Part shown: in pieces, positions 42,622-50,681 of the stretch
Layout of the letters: every line of letters starts with the position of its first letter
How positions within the stretch are numbered: the first letter of the stretch is position 1
Assembly (NCBI RefSeq): GCF_013004105.1
Contig: NZ_CP053085.1
Coordinates: 1-64,000 of the forward strand
DNA from: Gemmatimonas groenlandica
GTDB lineage: Bacteria; Gemmatimonadota; Gemmatimonadetes; Gemmatimonadales; Gemmatimonadaceae
DNA: 64,000 nucleotides
Reading direction: 5' to 3'
Notes under the pieces: model-generated
Database searches by the model: none
Told to the model about the DNA's origin: nothing
What the model saw: the letters and a program-made list of their open reading frames with translations, nothing else
Made by a program: the position numbers and the translations under genes

Positions 42622-42966
42622 CCCTCCGGCGACTCCCGACGCCAAATCCCCGAGAATGGCAGAGAAATTTGGTGGACGTTCTGCACCGGCGAAATCATCC
42701 ATGGCGCTGGGCAGTATGCGCATTCACCCCGTGTCCCAGGGCAGAACGATGAAAATTCAATCGCTCGATGTATCGAACGGCCTTTCATTGCGGGAATGGA
42801 AGGACTTCTACGAGAGCGCAGTGCCGCCGAGGAGCAGATTCAGCAAGGGTTTCAGCAACTCATGAGGGCCTTTGTCTATGAGCAGAAGGGTACGATGGTC
42901 GATCGTCGAAGCAAGTGAGTCTTCACGTTGGTCGAGTCCTCAGCGTCAGTAGCGTAGCGGGAACGT
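42622..42966 (+). other. Intergenic stretch with a possible 40-residue ORF
   Basis: No recognised gene. A frame at 42796-42918 encodes 40 residues starting MEGLLRERSAAEEQIQQGFQ, with a coiled-coil look and no Arg/Pro shadow bias; it is the best candidate for a small gene or the relic of one. Its upstream bases stay open in the same frame for about 45 codons without a clear start, which suggests the 3' end of a lost gene. No ribosome binding site of good quality is seen before 42796. Confidence 0.3.
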
Positions 42967-43266
42967 ATGGATCTGACACTTGCAGGCAAACGCGCGCTGG
43001 TGACCGGCAGTAGCTCGGGCATCGGTGCAGAGATTGCAAGGATGTTGGCGTACGAAGGTGTGAAGGTCGTGATTCACGGCCGAGACGTGGGGCGCGCAGG
43101 CCGTTTGTTGGAAGAGATCCGCGCAACGGATGGCGATGCTGAGCTCGCGCTGGGGGACCTCACCACGGATGACGGCACATTGTCCGTGATTGCCTGCGTA
43201 GATCTGGGGGGCGGGCGGGAGCGTAGCCGGGAGTTGTTCACGGGAGCGACCGGTTCGCCGGTCTGA
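42967..43266 (+). pseudogene. Truncated short-chain dehydrogenase/reductase
   Basis: A 99-codon frame that keeps only the N-terminal Rossmann unit: LAGKRALVTGSSSGIGAEIA and KVVIHGRDVGRAG, then GDLTTDDG. After about residue 70 the sequence departs from the SDR pattern: no NNAG motif and no SxnYxxxK active site are present. Weak frame-shifted matches to an SDR C-terminus (GRMEDS, AAPGGVAF) occur just before the isochorismatase gene, around 43395-43440, so the gene seems to have lost its middle. It cannot be an active reductase. Confidence 0.75.
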
Positions 43267-43468
43267 GCGCACACCGCGTGATCACCGATCGACGAGCGCG
43301 CGTGCGCTGCGACGTGAGGGAACTTCATGCGCCCCACAGAAGCCGCGGCGGCCGTGACCAGTCGATCATCCGATCGAGGTACCGAAAGACCGGGCGGATG
43401 GAGGATTCGCGGCGCCGGGGGGAGTGGCATTCTCCGTCGACTGCTTCCTCCCCGAACTGGAGCCTGAT

Positions 43469-44176
43469 GTGTCGAACGCGAATGGTCGTCGTGCACTCAC
43501 CGAGAAAGGCCTGCTTACCCCGCAGAACTCGGTGGTTGCCATCATCGATATTCAGCCTCAGATGGTTTTCGGAGTCGCCAGTGCGGACCGCCAGTCCATC
43601 ATCGATGCGAACCTGGTTTTTGCAAAGGCCGCACGCGCCTTTGGTGTGCCCACGGTGCTTTCGGGCGTGGAGAGTTCAAGCTTCAGTGGTGCCCTCCTGC
43701 CGCAGCTGCAGGCCGTGTTCCCGGACCATACGCCGATCGAGCGTAGTTCCATGAATGCGTGGGACGATGCGGACTTTCAACGCGCGATACTCGCAACCGG
43801 CCGGCGCAATCTTGTACTGGCCGGACTCTGGACGGAAACGTGTGTCGCCCTGCCAACCGTCCAGGCGCTGCACGATGGCTTCAACGTGTTCGTGGTCGAG
43901 GATGCATGCGGCGACGTGAGTGAACTGGCGCACCGCAATGCGATGCAGCGCGTCGTTCAGGCCGGCGCAAAGCCGGTCACGGCGCTCTCGGTCATGCTTG
44001 AATGGCAGCGTGACTGGGCTATCCGAGAGACATACGATGCAGTCGTCGACATCGTGAAGACCCACTGTGGTGCCTACGGCGTGGGTCTTGAATATGCGAC
44101 CACGATGGTCCATGGCGGCGCGACGACGCCGTGGCCTCCGTATACGCCTCGCCTTGTTGCTGGCGTACCGACATGA
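43469..44176 (+). CDS. Isochorismatase-family hydrolase, YcaC-like
   Basis: A 235-residue cysteine hydrolase. The best start is GTG 43469 with GGAG 6 bases upstream; GTG 43424 would add 15 residues. Catalytic Asp27 lies in VAIIDIQPQM and the nucleophile Cys125 in GLWTETCVALPT. ERSSMNAWDDADF follows the YcaC pattern, in which the Lys of nicotinamidases is not at the usual place. YcaC-type enzymes form octamers and their substrate is unknown. Overlap of 4 bases (ATGA) with the amidohydrolase gene implies one operon and probably one pathway. Confidence 0.9.
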   Translation: MSNANGRRALTEKGLLTPQNSVVAIIDIQPQMVFGVASADRQSIIDANLVFAKAARAFGVPTVLSGVESSSFSGALLPQLQAVFPDHTPIERSSMNAWDDADFQRAILATGRRNLVLAGLWTETCVALPTVQALHDGFNVFVVEDACGDVSELAHRNAMQRVVQAGAKPVTALSVMLEWQRDWAIRETYDAVVDIVKTHCGAYGVGLEYATTMVHGGATTPWPPYTPRLVAGVPT

Positions 44177-46002
44177 CCGTCGCCAGCCTGCTGCTGACCA
44201 ACGCTCGCATCCACACGATGGATTCGCAGCGGCCGAACGGCGCTGCACTCGCCGCGCACAACGGTCGTGTGCTGGCAGTCGGCTCAGCGCGAGAAATCGA
44301 ACCGTATCGCGGTGCAGGGACGCTCGAGATCGATGCTGCGGGCCGCACCGTCATTCCGGGGCTCATCGATTCGCACATCCACAGTATCCGCGGAGGCCTT
44401 AACTACAATCTCGAGCTGCGGTGGGACGGCGTTCCAGCGCTCGCAGACGCCCTGCGGATGCTGCGGGCACAGGCTGCGCGCACGCCGCCCGGCCACTGGG
44501 TGCGCGTCATTGGCGGCTGGAACGAGTTCCAGTTCGCCGAGCGGCGGTTGCCGACTCTCGACGAGATCAATGCGGCCGCCCCCGAAACACCGGTGTTCAT
44601 CCTCTACCTCTACGGCTTCGCGCTGTTGAATCGCGCTGCGCTGGCCGCCGTAGGCTACACGCGCGACACGCCGGATCCACCAGGCGGGGAGATCCAGCGG
44701 AATAAGGCAGGGCATCCAACCGGGCTGCTCCTGGCGAAGCCCAATGCGAGCATCCTCTACTCGACGCTCGCCAAGGGACCGCGCCTGTCGTTCGACGACC
44801 AGGTCAATTCGTCGCGCCACTTCAATCGGGAGCTGAACCGGCTGGGGGTCACCAGTGTGATCGACGCGGGTGGCGGCTTTCAGAACTACCCGGAGGATTA
44901 CCGGGTCGTCGAGGCACTGCACGCGAGCGGTGAGCTGACGGTGCGCATCGCGTACAACCTTTTCACGCAGAAGCCGGGTGGAGAGTTGTCCGACTTCCAG
45001 CGCTGGGCCGGTCTGGTACGGCCAGGCGATGGCGACGCCTTCTACCGCATGAATGGCGCGGGCGAAATGTTGGTCTTCTCTGCGGCCGACTTCGAAAACT
45101 TCCTCGAACCACGGCCGGACCTGTCTCCGACCCTCGAGTCGGACCTCGAGGCGGTGGTACGTCACCTCGTGGCGCAGCGGTGGCCGTTTCGACTGCATGC
45201 TACCTATGATGAATCGATCGCGCGATTCCTCGACGTGTTTGAGCGGGTGGAGCGCGATGTGCCCTTCAACGGACTTCGTTGGTGGTTCGACCACGCCGAG
45301 ACGATTTCACCGCGCAGCCTCGAGCGTACCGCTGCGCTTGGCGGTGGCGTAGCCATCCAGCACCGCATGGCCTTTCAGGGCGAACACTTCGTGGCACGTC
45401 ACGGCGCAGCAGCGGCCGAGGCCGCACCGCCAGTGCGGCGGATGCTCGAGATGGGACTGCGCGTGGGGGCGGGGACGGACGCGACGCGTGTTGCCAGTTA
45501 CAACCCGTGGGTCGGCCTCTACTGGCTCGTGAGCGGACGTACGGTGGGAGGCACCGCCATTCATCCTCGGCGCAACCGATTGAGCCGTCTCGAAGCGCTG
45601 CGCCTCTTTACGCACGGCAGTGCGTGGTTCTCAGGTGAGGACGCGGACAAGGGAACACTCGCGCCCGGTATGCTCGCGGATTTCGCGATGCTGTCGAGCG
45701 ACTTCTTCAGCGTGCCCGAGGACGAAATCAAGCGGATCGACTCGCTGCTGACGGTAGTGAATGGACGGGTTGTGCATGCTGCCGGCCCCTATGCGCAACT
45801 CGCCCCACCGATCCCACCGGTGCGGCCCGACTGGTCACCTGTCGCGCACCGAGAGGATACCCCCGTTGGGGCCCCTTCCGGCCATGCGTGCCATGGCCCG
45901 CCCAACGCGGGCATGCGTCGACACTCGAATCATGCACACGGGGGCCATGGGCTCGGCGCCGTCGGCTTCGCCGGCAGCGGCTGCGACTGCTTCGTGTTCT
46001 AG
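44173..46002 (+). CDS. YtcJ-type amidohydrolase with His/Cys-rich C-terminal tail
   Basis: A 609-residue metal-dependent hydrolase. The start LLTNARIHTMDSQRPNGAAL and the metal motif GLIDSHIHSI are typical of the amidohydrolase 3 group; the later ligands appear in FRLHATYDES, WWFDHAETIS and the Asp in GAGTDATRVAS. The domain ends with the usual PGMLADFAMLSSDFF near residue 515. An added tail from about residue 560 is rich in His, Gly and Cys (GHACHGPPNAGMRRHSNHAH, then GGHGLGAVG and GCDCF) and looks like a metal-binding segment. It probably hydrolyses an amide or cyclic imide. ATGA-coupled to the YcaC-like gene. Confidence 0.88.
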   Translation: MTVASLLLTNARIHTMDSQRPNGAALAAHNGRVLAVGSAREIEPYRGAGTLEIDAAGRTVIPGLIDSHIHSIRGGLNYNLELRWDGVPALADALRMLRAQAARTPPGHWVRVIGGWNEFQFAERRLPTLDEINAAAPETPVFILYLYGFALLNRAALAAVGYTRDTPDPPGGEIQRNKAGHPTGLLLAKPNASILYSTLAKGPRLSFDDQVNSSRHFNRELNRLGVTSVIDAGGGFQNYPEDYRVVEALHASGELTVRIAYNLFTQKPGGELSDFQRWAGLVRPGDGDAFYRMNGAGEMLVFSAADFENFLEPRPDLSPTLESDLEAVVRHLVAQRWPFRLHATYDESIARFLDVFERVERDVPFNGLRWWFDHAETISPRSLERTAALGGGVAIQHRMAFQGEHFVARHGAAAAEAAPPVRRMLEMGLRVGAGTDATRVASYNPWVGLYWLVSGRTVGGTAIHPRRNRLSRLEALRLFTHGSAWFSGEDADKGTLAPGMLADFAMLSSDFFSVPEDEIKRIDSLLTVVNGRVVHAAGPYAQLAPPIPPVRPDWSPVAHREDTPVGAPSGHACHGPPNAGMRRHSNHAHGGHGLGAVGFAGSGCDCFVF

Positions 46003-46050
46003 CGCGGTACGAGATCTTGAATTCATACGCGTAAACTCGAGAGGTATCCG

Positions 46051-46686
46051 ATGAGTGGTACTCGAAACGGTACGGCGATAGGGTTACACGATGAGCGCAT
46101 GACACCCACTACCGATCACCCGCGCGGTGCGTCGGTGTCACCGCCCGCCAAGCTCGTGATCGAGAGACGCGTGCGACCCGGTAGGGAGCGCGAGTTCGAG
46201 GTCTGGGTGCGTGCCTTGATCCACAGCGCGTCGGCGGCCAACGCGCACGAGGGCTCGAGTGTGCTGGACGCTGGCGGCGGCGAATACTTCGTGCTCGTGC
46301 GCTTCGCGAGTCCGGAAGCACTCGACCGCTGGCGCGAGTCCGACGAGGTCGTCGCCTTGAGCGCGGACGGAGATACGCTTTCAACCGCGGTAGACTGGCC
46401 AATCGTTCGCAGCGGCCTCGAAACCTGGTTTACGGCGCCTGGGCACCGATCGCGTGTCGCGCCACGGTGGAAGATGGCGTTGGTGACGTGGTGCGCGTTG
46501 ATGCCGCAGGTGCTCCTGCTCAGCGTTGTCATGCCTGAGGGTATTCCACTCGTGCTCGGCGTCGGACTGACCACTGCGATCTCGGTCTCTATGCTCACCT
46601 GGGTCGTGATGCCGCGCCTGACCGCGCTCCTCGCCGGATGGTTGTTCAGCCCCGATCAGGAAGGCGCGCGCGCGGTTCGGGCGTGA
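46051..46686 (+). CDS. Antibiotic-biosynthesis-monooxygenase-fold membrane protein
   Basis: A 211-residue protein. GAGAGG at 46040-46045 fixes ATG 46051. Residues about 32-125 fit a dimeric alpha/beta-barrel (ABM) domain: KLVIERRVRPGREREFEVWV, then SSVLDAGGGEYFVLVRFAS. Two transmembrane segments follow (about 142-160 and 165-195), with a short cytoplasmic tail. Membrane-tethered ABM proteins of this type often sit next to transporters. No catalytic residue set is established for the family. It follows the amidohydrolase by 48 bases and precedes the MFS gene by 16 bases. Confidence 0.82.
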   Translation: MSGTRNGTAIGLHDERMTPTTDHPRGASVSPPAKLVIERRVRPGREREFEVWVRALIHSASAANAHEGSSVLDAGGGEYFVLVRFASPEALDRWRESDEVVALSADGDTLSTAVDWPIVRSGLETWFTAPGHRSRVAPRWKMALVTWCALMPQVLLLSVVMPEGIPLVLGVGLTTAISVSMLTWVVMPRLTALLAGWLFSPDQEGARAVRA

Positions 46687-46702
46687 CGGCCCTACCGCGC
46701 TA

Positions 46703-48280
46703 GTGACATCGGTTGCACTTCGCCCGTTCGGGAGCCCCGCCTTCCGAGTGCTGTGGGTCGCTACCGTGGTGAGCACGACGGGCACGTGGATTCACGACGT
46801 AGGTGCCACGTGGCTGATGACGGGGCTCACGCCGTCACCGATCATGGTGTCGCTCGTTCAGACAGCCACAACGATGCCGGTGCTTGCGCTCGCGTTGCCC
46901 GCGGGTGTCCTGGCGGACGTGCTCGACCGACGACGCGTGCTGATCGCTGCACAGTTGTGGATGACGATCGCGGCGCTTGTGCTGGGTTTGCTCACGCTCT
47001 CCGGTAGGACGACACCGGCGACACTGTTGGTCATGACGTTCGTGCTCGGCATCGGTGCGGCGCTCACCGCGCCGGCATGGCAGGCGATCGTGCCCGAACT
47101 CGTGGCGACCGTCGATGTTCCGGCAGCGATCACCCTTAATAGCGCCGGCGTGAACGTGGCGCGCGCCATCGGTCCCGCCGTCGGTGGCCTGCTCATCGCG
47201 GCGAACGGTCCGGCCCCTGCGTTCCTGATCAACGCGGTCACATTTATGGGAGTAACCGCTGCCTTGGTCTGGTGGAGACGCTCAGTGCCACCGAGCGTGC
47301 TGCCGCCCGAACCCCTCGTGGCGGCGCTCGGCGTCGGGCTGCGCTACGTGCGAAACACGCCCCCGCTCATCACGGTACTCGTGCGGACGCTGGCGTTTAT
47401 TGCCTTCGGGAGTGCGCTGTGGGCCCTGTTGCCGCTGGTTGCCCGCGTACGATTGGGCGCGAGCGTCGCTGGCTACGGACTGCTGCTCGGAGCCATCGGT
47501 ATTGGTGCGCTGAGTGCGACGGTGCTGCTGCCGGTTCTCCGGCGCCGGTATTCGATTGAACGCCTCGTCGTCGTCGCGACACTTGCCTACGCAGTCGTGC
47601 TGCTGGTCCTCGCGACGAGCAACAGTTACTTCGTGGTGTTCGTTACGTTGCTGCTCGCGGGCTCGGCATGGCTCACGCTGCTCTCCACGCTCCAGACGAG
47701 CGCGCAGGCGACCGTCCCGTCCTGGGTGAGGGGGCGCGCACTCGCGGTGTACCTGATGGTGTTCTTCGGCGGTCAGGCAGGAGGCAGCATCGTGTGGGGC
47801 GCCGTTGCTGAACTCCTGGGAAGCTCGGCGTCACTCGTCATCGCCGCTTGCGGCCTTGTGCTCGGCCTCACGACCGCCCGCAGGTACCCGTTGCATACGG
47901 CCGGCCATTCCGACCAGTCGCCGTCGCACCACTGGCCGATGCCCGAATCGTCACCCGGCGGTGCGCCCGAACGCGGCACGCGCGTTGTCGTAGTGATGAC
48001 CGAATACCTGATCGATCCCGGGTCGAGCGTCGCATTCTCCGCCGCGATGCGTGAGATGCGTGCCGCGCGAATGCGAAGCGGGGCGGTGCGTTGGCAACTC
48101 GCCAATGACCTCTCGCGTCCGGAGCGGTTCGTCGAGCAGTTCACGGTGCCGACCTGGGATGAGCATCTGCGGCAGCACGCGCGTGTCAGCATTGCCGATG
48201 AGGACGTGCAGCGGAAGGTGCGTGCGTTTCATCGCGGAGTCGATCCTCCAGCCGTTACGCATCTCATCGCCGTGTATTGA
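46703..48280 (+). CDS. MFS_3-family transporter with C-terminal ABM-like domain
   Basis: A 525-residue membrane exporter. It starts at GTG 46703. Twelve hydrophobic segments fill residues about 10-400, with the motif VLADVLDRRRVLIAAQLWMT typical of MFS_3 (EntS-like). A Pro-rich linker follows, then a soluble domain (about 425-525; VVVMTEYLIDPGSSVAFSAA, WQLANDLSRPERFVEQF) of the ABM/dimeric barrel type that is standard in this subfamily. It probably exports a small aromatic or siderophore-like compound. It ends 82 bases before the convergent DoxX-porin gene. Confidence 0.9.
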   Translation: MTSVALRPFGSPAFRVLWVATVVSTTGTWIHDVGATWLMTGLTPSPIMVSLVQTATTMPVLALALPAGVLADVLDRRRVLIAAQLWMTIAALVLGLLTLSGRTTPATLLVMTFVLGIGAALTAPAWQAIVPELVATVDVPAAITLNSAGVNVARAIGPAVGGLLIAANGPAPAFLINAVTFMGVTAALVWWRRSVPPSVLPPEPLVAALGVGLRYVRNTPPLITVLVRTLAFIAFGSALWALLPLVARVRLGASVAGYGLLLGAIGIGALSATVLLPVLRRRYSIERLVVVATLAYAVVLLVLATSNSYFVVFVTLLLAGSAWLTLLSTLQTSAQATVPSWVRGRALAVYLMVFFGGQAGGSIVWGAVAELLGSSASLVIAACGLVLGLTTARRYPLHTAGHSDQSPSHHWPMPESSPGGAPERGTRVVVVMTEYLIDPGSSVAFSAAMREMRAARMRSGAVRWQLANDLSRPERFVEQFTVPTWDEHLRQHARVSIADEDVQRKVRAFHRGVDPPAVTHLIAVY

Positions 48281-48362
48281 CGCAGCGTTTTCACTTCGAC
48301 CAATTTCGACGCGGCGCACATCAGATCGCGTATGTGTGGGCGACGGACTCGGCGTGAGCTTG

Positions 48363-50228
48363 CTAGAACCGATACGCAGCATATCCGCCGAGGTACGTGA
48401 TGTTGCGACGCGCGCTCGCCGGCGCTGTCTCCCGCACGTACGGGCCCACCACGAATGCGCCCGCTGTCGCCAGCAGGGTGACACGCCGGTTGACCTCCCA
48501 TTCCAGCTCCACGCCGGGCTGATGGCCGACGAAGCGTGCCGACGTTCGTGCCCCCGTGCGAAGTGGCACGCCCACCGGATTGTAAACGCCGTCGGCGGCG
48601 CTATCCCGCCAGTATACGAGCCACTCGACGGAGAGTGACGCCCCCCGCCAGGGCTCCACTTCCAGTCGCGGGTGCAGGTCGCGGACATTCGCGGGGCCGA
48701 CGGGTGAGAGGAGACCAAAGTAGTCGCCGCGCGGATACAGTGGATGAAACGTTTGCAGGTCCGCGTTGTCGCGATCGCGGTCACCGCTTGCGACGTCCGC
48801 CCGCAGTGAGATTCGTGGTGACAACGGCGTGTGCGGCCAGCGCACACCAGTCTCTGTGGCCAGGGTCCACGCACGTATGCGGCCCGCCGCGGGGCCATCG
48901 CCGAATGCTCCGAACTGCAGCATCGGCTCCCAGTTGTAGTCGATAACCGTTCCGTTGAGCGCGACGGCTCCCCACAACCGCGTGCCCAGGGTGTGGCGAA
49001 GTTCACGCCGTGGCGGGCCGCTCGCATTCTGATCGAACCGTGCCCCGCGTCGCCAATGTCCGATGTAGTAGCCGTCGACGCGAAGACCTGCTTTCTTCGT
49101 CGCGCCGGGCACCCTGAGACCTGCGGCGTACGCCCCCCACAGCGTGCGTGTGCGGTCGATCCCGTCGTCGAAGACGCCGCGCCGCGTCATCGCCGGCGAG
49201 GCGACGAAGATGTCCACGCGCGCCTGGTCTTGCCGCGGTGAGCGCGGTCCCGCCCAGCCGCTGACGGACAAGCGCACCGCGTCGAAGCTCTGTCTCACGT
49301 TCTCGCCTTCGCGGAAGTTGATCAGGCGTGCGGACCCATAAAACAACTCTTGTCGACCGAGGCGCAGGGCAACACGGCGCCGTCGCGCTGCGCCTCCGAC
49401 TTCGACGTAGGCCTGATGCACGTCCAACCGGTCCACGTCTGCCGGCCGCGCACTGCCCTCACGTCCGCTCGCCAGCCCGCTCTTCAACTGCAGAAATGCT
49501 GCTGGCGCGAGCCAGATCGTTGGACGACTGAGGCGGGCGTGCAGCATGTAGCGCTGCAGAAGGTATGCATCACGAGGAATCGCGTCGACGCCGAAGTCTT
49601 CCCATCCATAGCGTTCCATGAACAAGCGCACCTCGCCGCCCAACTCGATCGCTCCCAATGATGGGGATTGCGCAGCAGCGGCCGGAGCACGCAGGCTCGC
49701 GGTGGCGACAGCGATCCCGAGCAGTATCACCGAGCTGATGCCGAATCGTCGGCACGATCGGAGAGCGGCGCGCGCGTGCCGGGCGAACCATTCCCATGCA
49801 GGTTGCTCGAGTCGCGTATCCATCGCGACCGCACCGGCGCCGGTGAGCGTGAGGGCTCCCGCGATCACGATGTACGTGAGCGCTGGCTCCAGCGCCAGAA
49901 ATCCGAGCGGCCATTTGTCGATGACGGCCACGACCATGGTGCTCGCAAGTGCGACGGCGGCCGGTCGCGTCGCGAGCCCGAGCAGCAGGCATAGGCCAGC
50001 GCCAAGCTGAGCCCCAACGGCGAGCGCCGCGAAGGCAGCAGGCGCAGGGAAGCCCAATGCAGCGACCGTTTCAACGAACGCGCGGTTGCCGACAATCAGC
50101 TCCTGCGCCTTGTGTCGTCCGTGGAAGCCAAGGAACGTGGCCGCCACATACCAGCGGAGCAGGGTCGGCCCCCAACGGGCGATGGCTGCACCGCGCGCGG
50201 ACGGCCTGTCGTCGGCAGAGCGGGTCAT
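48363..50228 (-). CDS. DoxX domain fused to an alginate-export-type outer-membrane porin
   Basis: A 621-residue fusion. Residues about 20-145 are a DoxX-type inner-membrane domain with four hydrophobic segments (LLRWYVAATFLGFHGRHKAQ, LGAGLCLLLGLATRPAAVAL). Residues about 165-187 look like an internal signal peptide (ISSVILLGIAVATASLRAP, then AAAAQ). From 190 to the end the sequence is a beta-barrel of the alginate export family (GGEVRLFMERYGWEDFG, RLGRQELFYGSARLINF; last residue Phe). A GAGGA with a 6-base spacer supports ATG 50228. I see no frameshift at the junction. An internal GTG at the junction could make a separate porin. It is divergent from the alpha/beta hydrolase and convergent with the MFS gene. 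Confidence 0.85.
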   Translation of the reverse strand: MTRSADDRPSARGAAIARWGPTLLRWYVAATFLGFHGRHKAQELIVGNRAFVETVAALGFPAPAAFAALAVGAQLGAGLCLLLGLATRPAAVALASTMVVAVIDKWPLGFLALEPALTYIVIAGALTLTGAGAVAMDTRLEQPAWEWFARHARAALRSCRRFGISSVILLGIAVATASLRAPAAAAQSPSLGAIELGGEVRLFMERYGWEDFGVDAIPRDAYLLQRYMLHARLSRPTIWLAPAAFLQLKSGLASGREGSARPADVDRLDVHQAYVEVGGAARRRRVALRLGRQELFYGSARLINFREGENVRQSFDAVRLSVSGWAGPRSPRQDQARVDIFVASPAMTRRGVFDDGIDRTRTLWGAYAAGLRVPGATKKAGLRVDGYYIGHWRRGARFDQNASGPPRRELRHTLGTRLWGAVALNGTVIDYNWEPMLQFGAFGDGPAAGRIRAWTLATETGVRWPHTPLSPRISLRADVASGDRDRDNADLQTFHPLYPRGDYFGLLSPVGPANVRDLHPRLEVEPWRGASLSVEWLVYWRDSAADGVYNPVGVPLRTGARTSARFVGHQPGVELEWEVNRRVTLLATAGAFVVGPYVRETAPASARRNITYLGGYAAYRF

Positions 50229-50681
50229 GGATGTTCCTCAGTTGCTCGTGACGGTCCGACGCTGTGTCGTCGGTCCGTGGCATCTACGTGAGCGTCGAGT
50301 CTCGCCGAACGCTGTTGACGAGTACCGCATCGGGACACCTGGAGCCGCATCGGCTCGCAGTGGCTGCGCCCGCACGCGCACAGGCATGATGACGCGCGCA
50401 CACCCCGCCGCGCGTCGGGCGTTCGGCGAGTCCTGCAGTATGTCACTCGGAGCGGTCGCACCTACCCCCTACGGGTACTCGGCGCTGAGTGCGCGGGCGG
50501 CTCCTGCGCCCTCGCCATACCCCATTCGGCGTACGCGACGGCTTCACAAAAGGTGAAGTCGATGACCTCCCGCACGGGCGACGCGCGCGTCGGTAGTCCG
50601 CGGCAATGATTACCGCGAGGCCACGCAGGGTGCGCGGCCGTCAATGGGCCTGCGCCCGCATCAACGACCCGGAGGAGTGCC
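50229..50681. promoter_or_regulatory. Divergent control region between DoxX-porin and hydrolase genes
   Basis: 453 bases without a supported gene. A small inverted repeat TACCC-N5-GGGTA at 50463-50477 is a possible binding site for a LuxR/NarL-type regulator. GGAGGAG at 50671-50677 is the ribosome binding site of the hydrolase. I see no convincing -35/-10 pair. Open frames here have the Arg/Pro-rich look of shadow coding. Confidence 0.35.

Noticed and set aside
43074-43496. Minus-strand frame of 140 codons over the SDR fragment
   Set aside because: Ser/Arg/Pro-rich shadow; the plus strand carries a clear Rossmann N-terminus.
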